Assembly: GCF_003234085.1 (NCBI RefSeq)
Contig: NZ_QKSD01000016.1
Span: forward strand, 1-64,000
DNA from: Curtobacterium sp. MCPF17_052
GTDB taxonomy: Bacteria; Actinomycetota; Actinomycetes; Actinomycetales; Microbacteriaceae
Length of the DNA: 64,000 nt
Direction: 5' to 3'
The notes under the pieces were generated by a model. The model had not been told where the DNA came from. It searched no databases and saw only the letters and a list, made by a program, of their open reading frames with translations. The position numbers were made by a program, and so were the translations under genes. Shown in pieces: positions 26,046-33,978 of this stretch (positions are counted from its first letter, which is position 1; every line of letters starts with the position of its first letter).

Positions 26046-26543
26046 ATGAGTGAACCGCAGGAGCAACGTGCCGGTAAGCGGTCGATGCGTGCGTCCGAGC
26101 TGGCGGTCTGGCGGGACTACGTCGAGACCTCCGAGCGCGTCAAGCGCACCCTGGGGGCTGCGTTCCAGGAGACCTCCGGGATCTCGCCCGGCGACTACTC
26201 GGTGATGCTGGCGCTGAGCGAAGCTCCGGACCGGACCCTGCGGTCGTCGGACCTCGCCGTGGTCGTGGGCTGGGAACGGAGTCGGCTCTCGCACCACCTC
26301 CGGCGCATGGAGGCACGGCAGCTCGTGCTCCGGGGCGCGGTCGGTGGCGACGCTCGCGGTGCGGCCATCACGCTCAGCCCGACCGGGGCGGGGGTCTTCC
26401 GCAGTTCCTCCGCCGCGCACCTCCGTGTCGTCCGCGACGTCTTCATCGACGCGTTCACCGCCGAGCAACTCGAGAACATGCGGGTGCTCACGGCGGCCCT
26501 GCACCGCCACCTCGACGCCGGGCGACCGGCGCCCGAAGGCTGA
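26046..26543 (+). CDS. MarR-family transcriptional regulator
   Basis: A 165-residue winged-helix repressor. The helix-turn-helix and wing span about residues 55-110 (SGISPGDYSVMLALSEAP, LAVVVGWERSRLSHHLRRMEARQLV). AGGAGGA lies 6 bases before the ATG. It probably represses itself and the divergent flavin monooxygenase through the palindromes at 25971-26006. The effector is unknown. Confidence 0.9.
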   Translation: MSEPQEQRAGKRSMRASELAVWRDYVETSERVKRTLGAAFQETSGISPGDYSVMLALSEAPDRTLRSSDLAVVVGWERSRLSHHLRRMEARQLVLRGAVGGDARGAAITLSPTGAGVFRSSSAAHLRVVRDVFIDAFTAEQLENMRVLTAALHRHLDAGRPAPEG

Positions 26544-26559
26544 CAGGCCGCGTCCGTCG

Positions 26560-27711
26560 TCAGCGCAGGTCCCGCCCGCCACCCCACACGCGCTCGACCT
26601 CGAGCGACGGCGACAGCGCGACGAGGTCCGCAGCGAACCCGGGCGCGAGACGCCCGAACCGGTCGCCGAGCCCGAGGGCCTCGGCCGGGATGCTCGTCAG
26701 CGCGGCGACTGCCTCCGGCAGTGACCGGCCCGTGAGCCGCACGGCGTTCCGGAGCGCGACGTCCTGCGTCAGGGTCGAGCCGGCGATCGTGTCCGTCCCG
26801 GTGACGTGCGCGACGCCGTCCGTGACGGTGACGTCGAGCGAGCCGAGTCGGTAGGGGCCGTCGGCAGCCCCCGCGGCACCCATCGCGTCGGTGATGAGCG
26901 CGACCCGACCGGGAGCAGCGCGGAACAGCGTGCGTGCTGCGGCCGGGTGCACGTGCACACCGTCGAGGATGAGTTCGAGGGTCACCCGGTCGTCCTCCAC
27001 CGCGGCGCCGATCGGCCCCGGACGGCGGTGGTGCAGCCCCGGCATCGCGTTGAACGCGTGCGTCAGGACGGTCGCACCGGCGTCGAACGCGGCACGCGCC
27101 TGCTCGTACGTCCCGACCGTGTGCCCGACGGCGACGGTGACCCCGGCGGCGACGAACCGACGGACGGCGTCGAGCGCGCCGGGCAGCTCGGGCGCGATCG
27201 TGATCTGGCGGAGGACGCCGTCGCCCGCTGCGAGCAACGCGTCGACGGCCCCGGGCGTCGGCGCGACGAGGTGGTCCTCGTTGTGTGCCCCCTTGTTGTG
27301 CGGGGAGAGGAACGGCCCCTCGAGATGCGCTCCGAGCACGAGGGGATCGGTCGCCGTCACCGTGCGGATCCGGTCGAGCGACCGGGCGAGTTCCGGCACC
27401 GGGTTCGCGACCAGGCTCACCACCGAGCGGGTGGTGCCGTGTGTGCGGTGCGCCGCCAGGGCTGCGCTGAAGTCGTCGTCCTCGTACGCCTGGGTCGCGC
27501 CGCCGTGTCCGTGCAGGTCGAGGAAGCCGGGCACCAGGGTCGCGTCGCCGAGGTCCTCGACCTCGTCGGCGTCCGGTGCGACTCCCGTCCCGGCCTGGAG
27601 GATCGTGTCCCCTCCGACGAGCACCCATCCGTCCGGCACGGGGCCGGCCACGTCGACCAGGTGGGCGGCGCGGACCAGCGTGCGGCGGGCCTCCCGTCCG
27701 GCGGTGCTCAC
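26560..27711 (-). CDS. nagA: N-acetylglucosamine-6-phosphate deacetylase
   Basis: A 383-residue amidohydrolase producing glucosamine-6-phosphate, the substrate of NagB. The metal-binding HxH lies in GFLDLHGHGG near residue 60. Other motifs are the GHTVGTYEQ and THAFNAMPGLHHRRPG blocks, DGVHVHPAA, and the catalytic Asp in LITDAMGAAG near 270. The GTG start overlaps the stop of the DUF2568 gene (GTGA). It is the last gene of a marR-purU-DUF2568-nagA operon; no DasR/NagR-type site was seen near it, unlike nagB. Confidence 0.94.
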   Translation of the reverse strand: MSTAGREARRTLVRAAHLVDVAGPVPDGWVLVGGDTILQAGTGVAPDADEVEDLGDATLVPGFLDLHGHGGATQAYEDDDFSAALAAHRTHGTTRSVVSLVANPVPELARSLDRIRTVTATDPLVLGAHLEGPFLSPHNKGAHNEDHLVAPTPGAVDALLAAGDGVLRQITIAPELPGALDAVRRFVAAGVTVAVGHTVGTYEQARAAFDAGATVLTHAFNAMPGLHHRRPGPIGAAVEDDRVTLELILDGVHVHPAAARTLFRAAPGRVALITDAMGAAGAADGPYRLGSLDVTVTDGVAHVTGTDTIAGSTLTQDVALRNAVRLTGRSLPEAVAALTSIPAEALGLGDRFGRLAPGFAADLVALSPSLEVERVWGGGRDLR

Positions 27712-28115
27712 GCGGTCTCCCGCCGGGCCGCGACGATCCCGCTCACGGCGGCCACGACGACGAACACGAGTCCGACGGCCGGGTGGCCCAGCGAGATCCA
27801 GGTCGCGCCGGCCGCGACGACGAGGGCGACCTCGACGATGGTCTTGCCGACGACGTCGGTCTCGATCGGCGAGTTCGGTGAGCGGAAGAAGAACCACACC
27901 AGGGCGGCGAACAGCGGGGCGCCGACGATGAAGAACAGCGCGGGGAACGGGTACGGCCAGGTCAGGTACCCCCAGTACGCCAGAGACAGCAGACCGAAGG
28001 CGCAGACCAGGAAGCGGAGGGCACTCCAGACGTCGAACCGTCGCCCAGCTGCGGCAGGCGTCGCCGGCACGTGGTCGTCGCCGGGGTCGATCGGGCTGCG
28101 GGGTGCGTCGTGCAT
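27708..28115 (-). CDS. DUF2568 (YrdB-like) membrane protein
   Basis: A 135-residue inner-membrane protein with four hydrophobic helices (SALRFLVCAFGLLSLAYWGYL, PALFFIVGAPLFAALVWFFF, KTIVEVALVVAAGATWI, AVGLVFVVVAAVSGIVAA), as in the DUF2568 family. The function is unknown. It overlaps nagA by 4 bases and lies 8 bases after purU, so it is co-transcribed with both. Confidence 0.82.
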   Translation of the reverse strand: MHDAPRSPIDPGDDHVPATPAAAGRRFDVWSALRFLVCAFGLLSLAYWGYLTWPYPFPALFFIVGAPLFAALVWFFFRSPNSPIETDVVGKTIVEVALVVAAGATWISLGHPAVGLVFVVVAAVSGIVAARRETA

Positions 28116-28123
28116 CGCCGGGC

Positions 28124-28993
28124 CTACTTGAAGATGATCGTGCGGGCGCCGTCGAGGAGCACGCGGTCCTCGGCGATCCAGCGCACGGCCTGGGTCAGGG
28201 TGCGGGACTCCTCGTCCTGCCCGATCGAGACGAGTTCGGCCGGTTCCTTCGTGTGGTCGACCCGGACGACGTTCTGCTCGATGATCGGGCCCTCGTCCAG
28301 GTCGCTCGTGACGAAGTGCGCGGTGGCGCCGATGAGCTTCACACCGCGGGCGTGCGCCTGCCGGTACGGGTTCGCACCCTTGAATCCGGGCAGGAACGAA
28401 TGGTGGATGTTCACGGCACGACCGGCGAGGGCCGCGCACAGCTCGGGGGAGAGGATCTGCATGTAGCGGGCGAGGACGACGAGCTCGATGTCGTGCTCCT
28501 CGACCGCTTCGAGGATGCGGCGCTCCATCGCGGCCTTCGAGTCGGCGTCGGTGACGGGACGGTGCTCGAACGGCACCGAGTAGAACGACGCCAGTCCGGC
28601 CAGGTCCGGGTGGTTCGCCAGCACGAGCGGCACGTCGATGGGCAGCTGCCCGCCGCGCTGCCGGTAGAGCAGGTCGTTGAGGCAGTGTCCGGCCTTCGAC
28701 ACCAGGACCAGCGTGCGCATCGGCCGGCCGACGACGTCGAGCTGGACGCGCATGCGGTACCGCTCGACGACGGGTGCCAGGGCCTCCTGGAAGGTCTGGC
28801 GGTCGACGGGGGCCATCACCTGCAGGCGCATGAAGAACGTGTTCGTGTCCGCGCTCGAGAACTGCTGCGACTCGGTGATGTTGCCCTCGGCCGCGACCAC
28901 GGCTCCGGAGACGGCGTGCACGATGCCCGGCCGGTCGTCGCAGACCAGCGTGAGGGTCCAGTGCGTGGGGTTCGCGGAGCTCGGGTCGGTCAC
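28124..28993 (-). CDS. purU: Formyltetrahydrofolate deformylase
   Basis: A 289-residue enzyme hydrolysing 10-formyl-THF to formate and THF, which feeds formate to purine synthesis and balances one-carbon pools. An ACT domain at about residues 12-90 (TLTLVCDDRPGIVHAVSGAV) binds regulators (methionine/glycine in E. coli). The formyltransferase domain follows, with NIHHSFLPGFKGANPYRQAH near 230 and the catalytic Asp in TSDLDEGPIIEQ. GTG start, 4 bases after the marR stop. glyA-folD, 3 kb away, are other one-carbon genes. Confidence 0.95.
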   Translation of the reverse strand: MTDPSSANPTHWTLTLVCDDRPGIVHAVSGAVVAAEGNITESQQFSSADTNTFFMRLQVMAPVDRQTFQEALAPVVERYRMRVQLDVVGRPMRTLVLVSKAGHCLNDLLYRQRGGQLPIDVPLVLANHPDLAGLASFYSVPFEHRPVTDADSKAAMERRILEAVEEHDIELVVLARYMQILSPELCAALAGRAVNIHHSFLPGFKGANPYRQAHARGVKLIGATAHFVTSDLDEGPIIEQNVVRVDHTKEPAELVSIGQDEESRTLTQAVRWIAEDRVLLDGARTIIFK

Positions 28994-28997
28994 CGGT

Positions 28998-29462
28998 TCA
29001 GGGTACCGGGGCGTCGACCGGGTCGCCGGCGTCGCCGAGCAAGGGCCGCAGCGTCGTGACCAGTGCGGCGCTGTCCTTCGGGGAGTCGCCGAACCACCGG
29101 TTGCTCGCGTGCACGACCGGGTACGCCCGGCCCAGCAGCTCGCGGCCCGCCGGTGTCAGTCGGATGCGGGAGAGCCGGCCGCGGCCCCGTTCGGCACCCC
29201 GGTCGAGCAGCCCGCGTCCGCCGAGCCCCGTCACGAGCGGCGTCATGCTCTGCGGGCGGACGCCCACGGCGCGGGCGAGGTCGGCCTGGCTGAGGCCGTC
29301 GGCCGCGGCGAGCTGGACGAGGACGCCGAACTCGACCGGGGTGAGGTCGAGCGGGTCGAGCTCGGTGGCCAGGCGTCGGGCGAGTTCGCGCGCCGCCCGG
29401 ATCACCGTCCATGCAGCGATGGCGTCGACGTCGTCTCGCGTCGCTGAGAACTCCCGGGGCAC
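28998..29462 (-). CDS. MarR-family regulator heading the purU-nagA operon
   Basis: A 154-residue winged-helix protein. The DNA-binding core is about residues 38-100 (LDLTPVEFGVLVQLAAADG, QADLARAVGVRPQSMTPLV, RLSRIRLTPAGREL). The GTG at 29462 is chosen because a minus-strand TACGAT (29469-29474) lies 6 bases upstream, a leaderless layout. The palindrome at 29488-29507 lies in the gap shared with the NmrA-type gene. It is the first gene of a run through purU, DUF2568 and nagA. Confidence 0.86.
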   Translation of the reverse strand: MPREFSATRDDVDAIAAWTVIRAARELARRLATELDPLDLTPVEFGVLVQLAAADGLSQADLARAVGVRPQSMTPLVTGLGGRGLLDRGAERGRGRLSRIRLTPAGRELLGRAYPVVHASNRWFGDSPKDSAALVTTLRPLLGDAGDPVDAPVP

Positions 29463-29487
29463 GGACCGATCGTACGGCGTACCGTTC

Positions 29488-29507
29488 AGTATCAGAAGGC
29501 TGATACT
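29488..29507. promoter_or_regulatory. MarR-type operator
   Basis: AGTATCAG-AAGG-CTGATACT is a perfect palindrome with 8-bp arms. It sits 26 bases upstream of the marR start and 36 bases before the NmrA-type reductase ATG, placed to control both. Confidence 0.7.
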
Positions 29508-29543
29508 CACTCCGAGCGTCAGCCTCGCCCACCAGGAGGAACC

Positions 29544-30419
29544 ATGAGCGACACCATCGCGGTCACCGGTGCGACCGGCGACGTCGGCGGCAAGACCATC
29601 GAGATGCTGCACGCGGCCGGAGCGGACGTCCGCGCCGTCGTCCGACGCACCGAGCAGGTCGGGGCCTTCCGCGACCGCGGGATCGACGCCCGCCTCGCCG
29701 ACATGGACGACGGTGAAGCCCTCACCGCCGCGCTCAAGGGCGTCGACCAGCTCTTCCTCGTCACCGCTGCCACCGAACGCCAGGCGGAGCACGGCATCAC
29801 CGCCGTCCATGCAGCCCGAGCCGCCGGGGTCCGCGCGATCGTCCAGCTCTCCGGCGGCGACGCGGCCGAACACTCGCCGATGCCCTGGGCCAGTGCCATC
29901 TGGCGGATCGACCGTGCCGTCCGGGCGAGCGGACTGGAACGGACGATCCTGCACCCGTCGGGCTTCATGACGAACCTGGAGTCCTCCGGGCCGGCGATCC
30001 GACGCGGGCTGTTCCCGCAGACCATGGGCGACGGCGTCATCGGCTGGATCGACACGCTCGACATCGCCCGCGTCGCCAGCACCGTGCTGCAGGCCGGCGT
30101 CCACCACGGCGACGAACCCGTCCTGACCGGGCCGGAGCTGCTCGACGGTCGCGGCGTCGCCCGTGAGCTCGCCACCGGACTCGGCCGGCCAGTGCGCTAC
30201 CTGCACCTGCCCAGCCGCGTCTTCGGCGGCATGCTGCGCCTGACCGGCATGCCCGGGTGGCAGGCCGAGGGACTCCGGCAGCAGTTCGGCGTGGTCGCGC
30301 GGCGGGGCCTCGACGGGGTCGACGTGCTCACGGACGAGGTCGAGCGCATCACCGGGGACCCGGCGACGCCGCTCTCCGGCTGGGCGCGGGCACACCGGCG
30401 GGAACTGCTGGGGCGCTGA
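29544..30419 (+). CDS. NmrA/QOR2-like NAD(P)-binding protein
   Basis: A 291-residue atypical short-chain reductase. The cofactor motif TGATGDVGG lies at residues 7-15, followed by an NmrA-like pattern (VRAVVRRTEQVGAF, LTAALKGVDQLFLVTA, IVQLSGGDAAEHSP, TILHPSGFMTNL). No canonical YxxxK is obvious, so it may be a redox sensor or quinone oxidoreductase-2 type enzyme. AGGAGGAA precedes the ATG. It is probably controlled by the divergent MarR gene. Confidence 0.87.
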   Translation: MSDTIAVTGATGDVGGKTIEMLHAAGADVRAVVRRTEQVGAFRDRGIDARLADMDDGEALTAALKGVDQLFLVTAATERQAEHGITAVHAARAAGVRAIVQLSGGDAAEHSPMPWASAIWRIDRAVRASGLERTILHPSGFMTNLESSGPAIRRGLFPQTMGDGVIGWIDTLDIARVASTVLQAGVHHGDEPVLTGPELLDGRGVARELATGLGRPVRYLHLPSRVFGGMLRLTGMPGWQAEGLRQQFGVVARRGLDGVDVLTDEVERITGDPATPLSGWARAHRRELLGR

Positions 30420-30444
30420 CACGGGTGCCAGACCGGAAGGCATC

Positions 30445-30486
30445 GGGCGGGAGGCCCGTGGCGGCCGTGTGGCACGCCTCCCGTCC
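30445..30486. repeat. GGGAGGC-type palindrome between convergent genes
   Basis: GGGCGGGAGGC pairs with GCCTCCCGTCC (one mismatch) around a 20-base loop, between the convergent NmrA-type and DUF2017 genes. It is a probable bidirectional terminator, related to the palindromes at 1573, 33920 and 61801. Confidence 0.6.
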
Positions 30487-30511
30487 GGCAGACGCACCGG
30501 CGAGCGGCCTG

Positions 30512-30988
30512 TCAGCGCGACGAGATCGTGACCACCAGGTGCTCCTGCACGTACCCGAGCCAGTCGTAGACGTCCCGCAGTCCGACGCTGCCGTCGTCCC
30601 CGTCCAGCCCGTTGTCGGCCGTCGCGCGGTCCACGATGCCCAGGCGGTCCGCGATCGTCAGGCGCAGGTCGGTGAGGGACCGGAGCCACGCCTGCTCGTC
30701 GGCCCGGGTGAACGCGCCGTCACGAGCACCCGTCAGCCACTCGTGGACCACGGCGGCGTTCGCGGACTTGGCGGTGCGCAGGTCCTCCTGCGTGTAGCGG
30801 CGGAACTCGGCGCTGGCCTCGTCGTCCTCCGGGTACGCGTCCGGGAACATCCGGACGGCCACCGGGTCCGTCGCCAGGTCGTGATCGAGGACCTGGCGCA
30901 GCTGCTCGACCAGCGAGGTGAGGACGGCGCGCTCGCCGGAGGCCAGGCCGAGGTGCACGCCGTCGGCGCGGCGGACGAAGGGGATCAC
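30512..30988 (-). CDS. DUF2017 protein, ClpS-linked
   Basis: A 158-residue protein of the actinobacterial DUF2017 family (PFVRRADGVHLGLASGERAVL, RMFPDAYPEDDEASAEFRRYT, DVYDWLGYVQEHLV). The family is usually encoded beside clpS, as here, but has no established function. The GTG start overlaps the clpS stop (GTGA). Confidence 0.87.
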   Translation of the reverse strand: MIPFVRRADGVHLGLASGERAVLTSLVEQLRQVLDHDLATDPVAVRMFPDAYPEDDEASAEFRRYTQEDLRTAKSANAAVVHEWLTGARDGAFTRADEQAWLRSLTDLRLTIADRLGIVDRATADNGLDGDDGSVGLRDVYDWLGYVQEHLVVTISSR

Positions 30989-31272
30989 GCGGCGGGGGCC
31001 CGGTCGACGGTCGCCTGCAGGCCGTAGCCGTGCATGGCCTCCACGTGGCGCTCCATCTCCTCGCGGTGCCCGGTCGCGACGATCGCCCGACCGTCGGAGT
31101 CGACCTGGTGCATCAGGCGCTCGGCCTTCGCCCGGGGGAAGCCGAAGTAGGACTCGAAGACGTAGGTGACGTACGACATCAGGTTGACCGGGTCGTCCCA
31201 CACCACCGTCGTCCACGGGACGTCGGCGCGCACCGAGGTCCGCTCGTCGACGTCCGGACTCAGCATGGTCAT
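30985..31272 (-). CDS. clpS: ATP-dependent Clp protease adaptor
   Basis: A 95-residue adaptor that delivers N-degron substrates to ClpAP/ClpCP. Core motifs are WTTVVWDDPVNLMSYVTYVF near residues 19-38, where Asp/Asn form the N-end-rule pocket, and LMHQVDSDGRAIVATGHREEME. Two ATGs (31272, 31266) fit; the longer was chosen without strong evidence. Upstream, the ZTP-riboswitch promoter of glyA points the other way. Confidence 0.9.
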   Translation of the reverse strand: MTMLSPDVDERTSVRADVPWTTVVWDDPVNLMSYVTYVFESYFGFPRAKAERLMHQVDSDGRAIVATGHREEMERHVEAMHGYGLQATVDRAPAA

Positions 31273-31282
31273 GGAGTCAAGG

Positions 31283-31311
31283 GTGACACGAACCGGTGGC
31301 CTCGGTACGAT
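31283..31311 (+). promoter_or_regulatory. glyA promoter
   Basis: GTGACA (31283-31288) and TACGAT (31306-31311) with 17-base spacing. The predicted transcript begins within a few bases of the ZTP riboswitch. Confidence 0.55.
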
Positions 31312-31312
31312 C

Positions 31313-31396
31313 GGGGGGTCGCGACTGGCGTTGGATGGGTCACCATCGGGGAGCGACACCTGACACGGTGCGCGGCCGTACGCCTGGGCCGCAACC
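31313..31396 (+). promoter_or_regulatory. ZTP riboswitch (pfl motif) upstream of glyA
   Basis: The conserved halves of the pfl aptamer are visible: GTCGCGACTGGCG, then GGGTCACCATCGGGGAGCGAC (31337-31357), and after a short variable loop CCGTACGCCTGGGC (31376-31389). The aptamer binds ZTP/ZMP, the alarmone of 10-formyl-THF shortage, and turns on one-carbon genes. Its place ahead of glyA-folD is one of the known contexts. About 70 bases separate it from the GTG start; the switch to the expression platform was not resolved. Confidence 0.9.
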
Positions 31397-31465
31397 AATC
31401 GTCCACCCCGTCGCGCGTCTGCTCGGCGGTGTCGCGCTCCGGCGCGCCAGACAACGAGGAGTCCC

Positions 31466-32755
31466 GTGTCCATCACCGACCTGTCGCCCGCCGCGACCCA
31501 GTCGTCCTTCAACGCCCCCCTCTCCGAGGTCGACCCGGAGATCGCCGCCGTCCTGCAGCAGGAGCTCGGCCGTCAGCGCGACTTCCTCGAGATGATCGCG
31601 TCCGAGAACTTCGTGCCCCGCGCGATCCTGGAGTCCCAGGGCTCCGTCCTCACGAACAAGTACGCCGAGGGCTACCCGGGCAAGCGCTACTACGGCGGCT
31701 GCGAGTACGTCGACGTCGCCGAGCAGCTCGCGATCGACCGTGCGAAGGCCCTCTTCGGCGCCGCGTACGCCAACGTCCAGCCGCACTCCGGCGCCACGGC
31801 CAACGCCGCGGTCCTGCACGCGATCGCGTCGGCCGGTGACACCATCCTCGGCCTCGAGCTCGCGCACGGCGGGCACCTGACGCACGGCATGAAGCTCAAC
31901 TTCTCCGGCCGGATCTACAACGCCGTCTCGTACGGCGTCGACCCCGAGACCTTCGAGGTCGACTACGACGACATCCGCGCGAAGGCCATCGAGCACCAGC
32001 CGAAGGTCCTCATCGCCGGCTGGTCTGCCTACCCCCGTCAGCTTGACTTCGCGAAGTTCCGCGAGATCGCGGACGAGGTGGGCGCGAAGCTCTGGGTCGA
32101 CATGGCGCACTTCGCCGGTCTCGTCGCCGCGGGACTGCACCCGTCGCCCGTCCCGCACGCCCACGTCGTGTCGTCGACCGTGCACAAGACCCTCGCCGGA
32201 CCCCGCTCGGGCATCATCCTGTCCAACGACGAGACGCTGTTCAAGAAGCTGAACTCCGCCGTGTTCCCGGGGCAGCAGGGTGGCCCGCTGATGCACGTCA
32301 TCGCGGCGAAGGCCACCGCGTTCCTGCTCGCCGGCACCCCCGAGTTCAAGGACCGCCAGGAGCGCACCATCCGCGGCGCCCAGGCCCTCGCGGCGCGCCT
32401 GACCCAGCCGGACGCCAAGGCCGCCGGCATCGACGTCCTCACCGGTGGCACCGACGTGCACCTGGTGCTGGTCGACCTGCGCGAGTCCGAGGTCGACGGC
32501 AAGCAGGCCGAGGACCTCCTGCACGACGTCGGCATCACCGTGAACCGCAACTCCGTGCCGTTCGACCCGCGTCCGCCGATGGTCACCTCGGGTGTCCGCA
32601 TCGGGACGTCGGCACTCGCCACCCGCGGGTTCGGCGACGCCGAGTTCACCGAGGTCGCGGACATCATCGCGCTGACGCTGATGCCGGACCCCGACGTGGC
32701 AGCACTCTCGGCCCGGGTGAAGACCCTGACCGACGCGTTCCCGCTCTACGCGTGA
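31466..32755 (+). CDS. glyA: Serine hydroxymethyltransferase
   Basis: A 429-residue PLP enzyme interconverting serine+THF and glycine+5,10-methylene-THF, the main one-carbon entry point. The N-terminal [37 protein letters not shown] and the PLP lysine in [16 protein letters not shown] near residue 235 are all intact. AGGAG lies 6 bases before the GTG. It is controlled by a ZTP riboswitch and followed at once by folD. Confidence 0.97.
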   Translation: MSITDLSPAATQSSFNAPLSEVDPEIAAVLQQELGRQRDFLEMIASENFVPRAILESQGSVLTNKYAEGYPGKRYYGGCEYVDVAEQLAIDRAKALFGAAYANVQPHSGATANAAVLHAIASAGDTILGLELAHGGHLTHGMKLNFSGRIYNAVSYGVDPETFEVDYDDIRAKAIEHQPKVLIAGWSAYPRQLDFAKFREIADEVGAKLWVDMAHFAGLVAAGLHPSPVPHAHVVSSTVHKTLAGPRSGIILSNDETLFKKLNSAVFPGQQGGPLMHVIAAKATAFLLAGTPEFKDRQERTIRGAQALAARLTQPDAKAAGIDVLTGGTDVHLVLVDLRESEVDGKQAEDLLHDVGITVNRNSVPFDPRPPMVTSGVRIGTSALATRGFGDAEFTEVADIIALTLMPDPDVAALSARVKTLTDAFPLYA

Positions 32756-32808
32756 GCGGCGCCGTGGCTCCCCTGCCCACTGCTCGGTGGGCGGGGGAGG
32801 ACTCGGCC

Positions 32809-33684
32809 GTGCGCATCGACGGCACCGCCCTCGCTGCCCGCACGCTCGAGGAACTCCGTGTCCGTGTCGACCGTCTGCACGAGCGGGGCATCCACCCTGG
32901 CCTCGGCACGATCCTCGTCGGCGAGAACGCCGGCTCGCTGTCCTACGTCGCCGGCAAGCACCGTGACTCGGCGCAGATCGGCATCGAGTCGATCCGCCTG
33001 GACCTGCCCACGACCGCTTCGGCCGCTGACATCCGTGCCGCGATCCTGCAGATGAACGACGACCCCCGGGTCACCGCGTTCATCGTGCAGCTCCCGCTGC
33101 CGGAGGGCATCGACCCGACGCCGATGCTCGAGCTGATGGACCCCTCGAAGGACGCCGACGGCCTGCACCCGACGAACCTCGGGGAGCTCGTGCTCGCCGT
33201 CCCCGGTGGAGCCGGCACGATCGACGCGCCCCTGCCGTGCACCCCGCGCGGCATCGTCGAGATGCTCCGTGCCTACGACATCCCGATCCGCGGGAAGCAC
33301 GTGACGATCATCGGCCAGGGGCTCACCGTCGGCCGGCCGCTCGGGCTGCTCCTGACCCGTCTCGAGGCCACTGCCACGCTGACGCACTCCCTGACGGCGG
33401 ACGTCGCGGCCGAGTGCCGCCGCGCGGACATCGTCATCGCGGCCGCCGGGGTCGCCGGACTCGTCAAGCCGGACTGGGTGCAGCCCGGCGCGGCCGTGAT
33501 CGACGTCGGCATCACGCGGGTCGTCAACGAGGAGACCGGCAAGGCGCGCCTGCGCGGTGACGTGGACCCTGCCGTCGCGGCGGTCGCCGGGTTCATGTCG
33601 CCGGTCCCCGGCGGCGTCGGCCCGATGACGCGCGCGATGCTCATGAAGAACGTGGTCGAGGCGGCCGAGCGCCGCCTGCGCTAG
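32809..33684 (+). CDS. folD: Methylenetetrahydrofolate dehydrogenase/cyclohydrolase
   Basis: A 291-residue bifunctional enzyme making 10-formyl-THF from methylene-THF. The catalytic Lys is in [28 protein letters not shown] and the NADP loop [14 protein letters not shown] are conserved. I chose GTG 32809 because GGGGGAGG lies 8 bases upstream and the product then has family length. A GTG at 32752 overlapping the glyA stop would add 19 residues. It shares the glyA ZTP-controlled transcript. The two palindromes after it probably end the unit. Confidence 0.93.
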   Translation: MRIDGTALAARTLEELRVRVDRLHERGIHPGLGTILVGENAGSLSYVAGKHRDSAQIGIESIRLDLPTTASAADIRAAILQMNDDPRVTAFIVQLPLPEGIDPTPMLELMDPSKDADGLHPTNLGELVLAVPGGAGTIDAPLPCTPRGIVEMLRAYDIPIRGKHVTIIGQGLTVGRPLGLLLTRLEATATLTHSLTADVAAECRRADIVIAAAGVAGLVKPDWVQPGAAVIDVGITRVVNEETGKARLRGDVDPAVAAVAGFMSPVPGGVGPMTRAMLMKNVVEAAERRLR

Positions 33685-33702
33685 CCGCGGCCGCGGTCCG
33701 GA

Positions 33703-33757
33703 ACGCGAAAGCGACAGATGTGCGCGGAAGACGCGCGCACATCCGTCGCTTTCGCGT
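33703..33757. repeat. GCGAAAGCGACAGAT palindrome, copy A
   Basis: Twenty-four-base arms beginning ACGCGAAAGCGACAGAT pair with one mismatch around a 7-base loop, directly after folD. It is a terminator-like intergenic palindrome and one of four copies in the window. Confidence 0.8.
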
Positions 33758-33852
33758 CTCCGACGGCGCGCGCGGCACCGCGTGGCCCCGCGCGGCCCGG
33801 CCCGGCGTGAGCGCGCGGTGGCCCCGCCCGCGAGGCGCGGTGGCGGCCTGGT

Positions 33853-33907
33853 ACGCGAAAGCGACAGATGCGCGCCGTTCAAGCGCGCACATCTGTCGCT
33901 TTCGCGT
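33853..33907. repeat. GCGAAAGCGACAGAT palindrome, copy B
   Basis: Same family as the copy at 33703. The left arm is 33853-33875 and the right arm 33883-33907, identical apart from a 2-base bulge. It lies between convergent folD and galK. Confidence 0.8.
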
Positions 33908-33919
33908 CGGGGACGGCGC

Positions 33920-33961
33920 GGCCGGGAGGCGCGGTGCCGCCCCGACACGCGCCTCCCGGCC
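33920..33961. terminator. Palindrome at the 3' end of galK
   Basis: GGCCGGGAGGCGCG and its exact complement form a 14-bp stem 18 bases beyond the galK stop. It is a probable terminator for galTK and for folD read-through, and belongs to the GGGAGGC family. Confidence 0.65.
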
Positions 33962-33978
33962 GGAGGAAGCCGCGTGGG

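Noticed and set aside
28677..29447. Plus-strand frame opposite purU and marR
   Set aside because: Antisense shadow of two genes with clear family motifs.
32752..32808. Upstream GTG start for folD overlapping the glyA stop
   Set aside because: The overlap is typical of this genome, but GTG 32809 has a near-perfect GGGGGAGG at the right distance and gives family length; kept as an alternative only.
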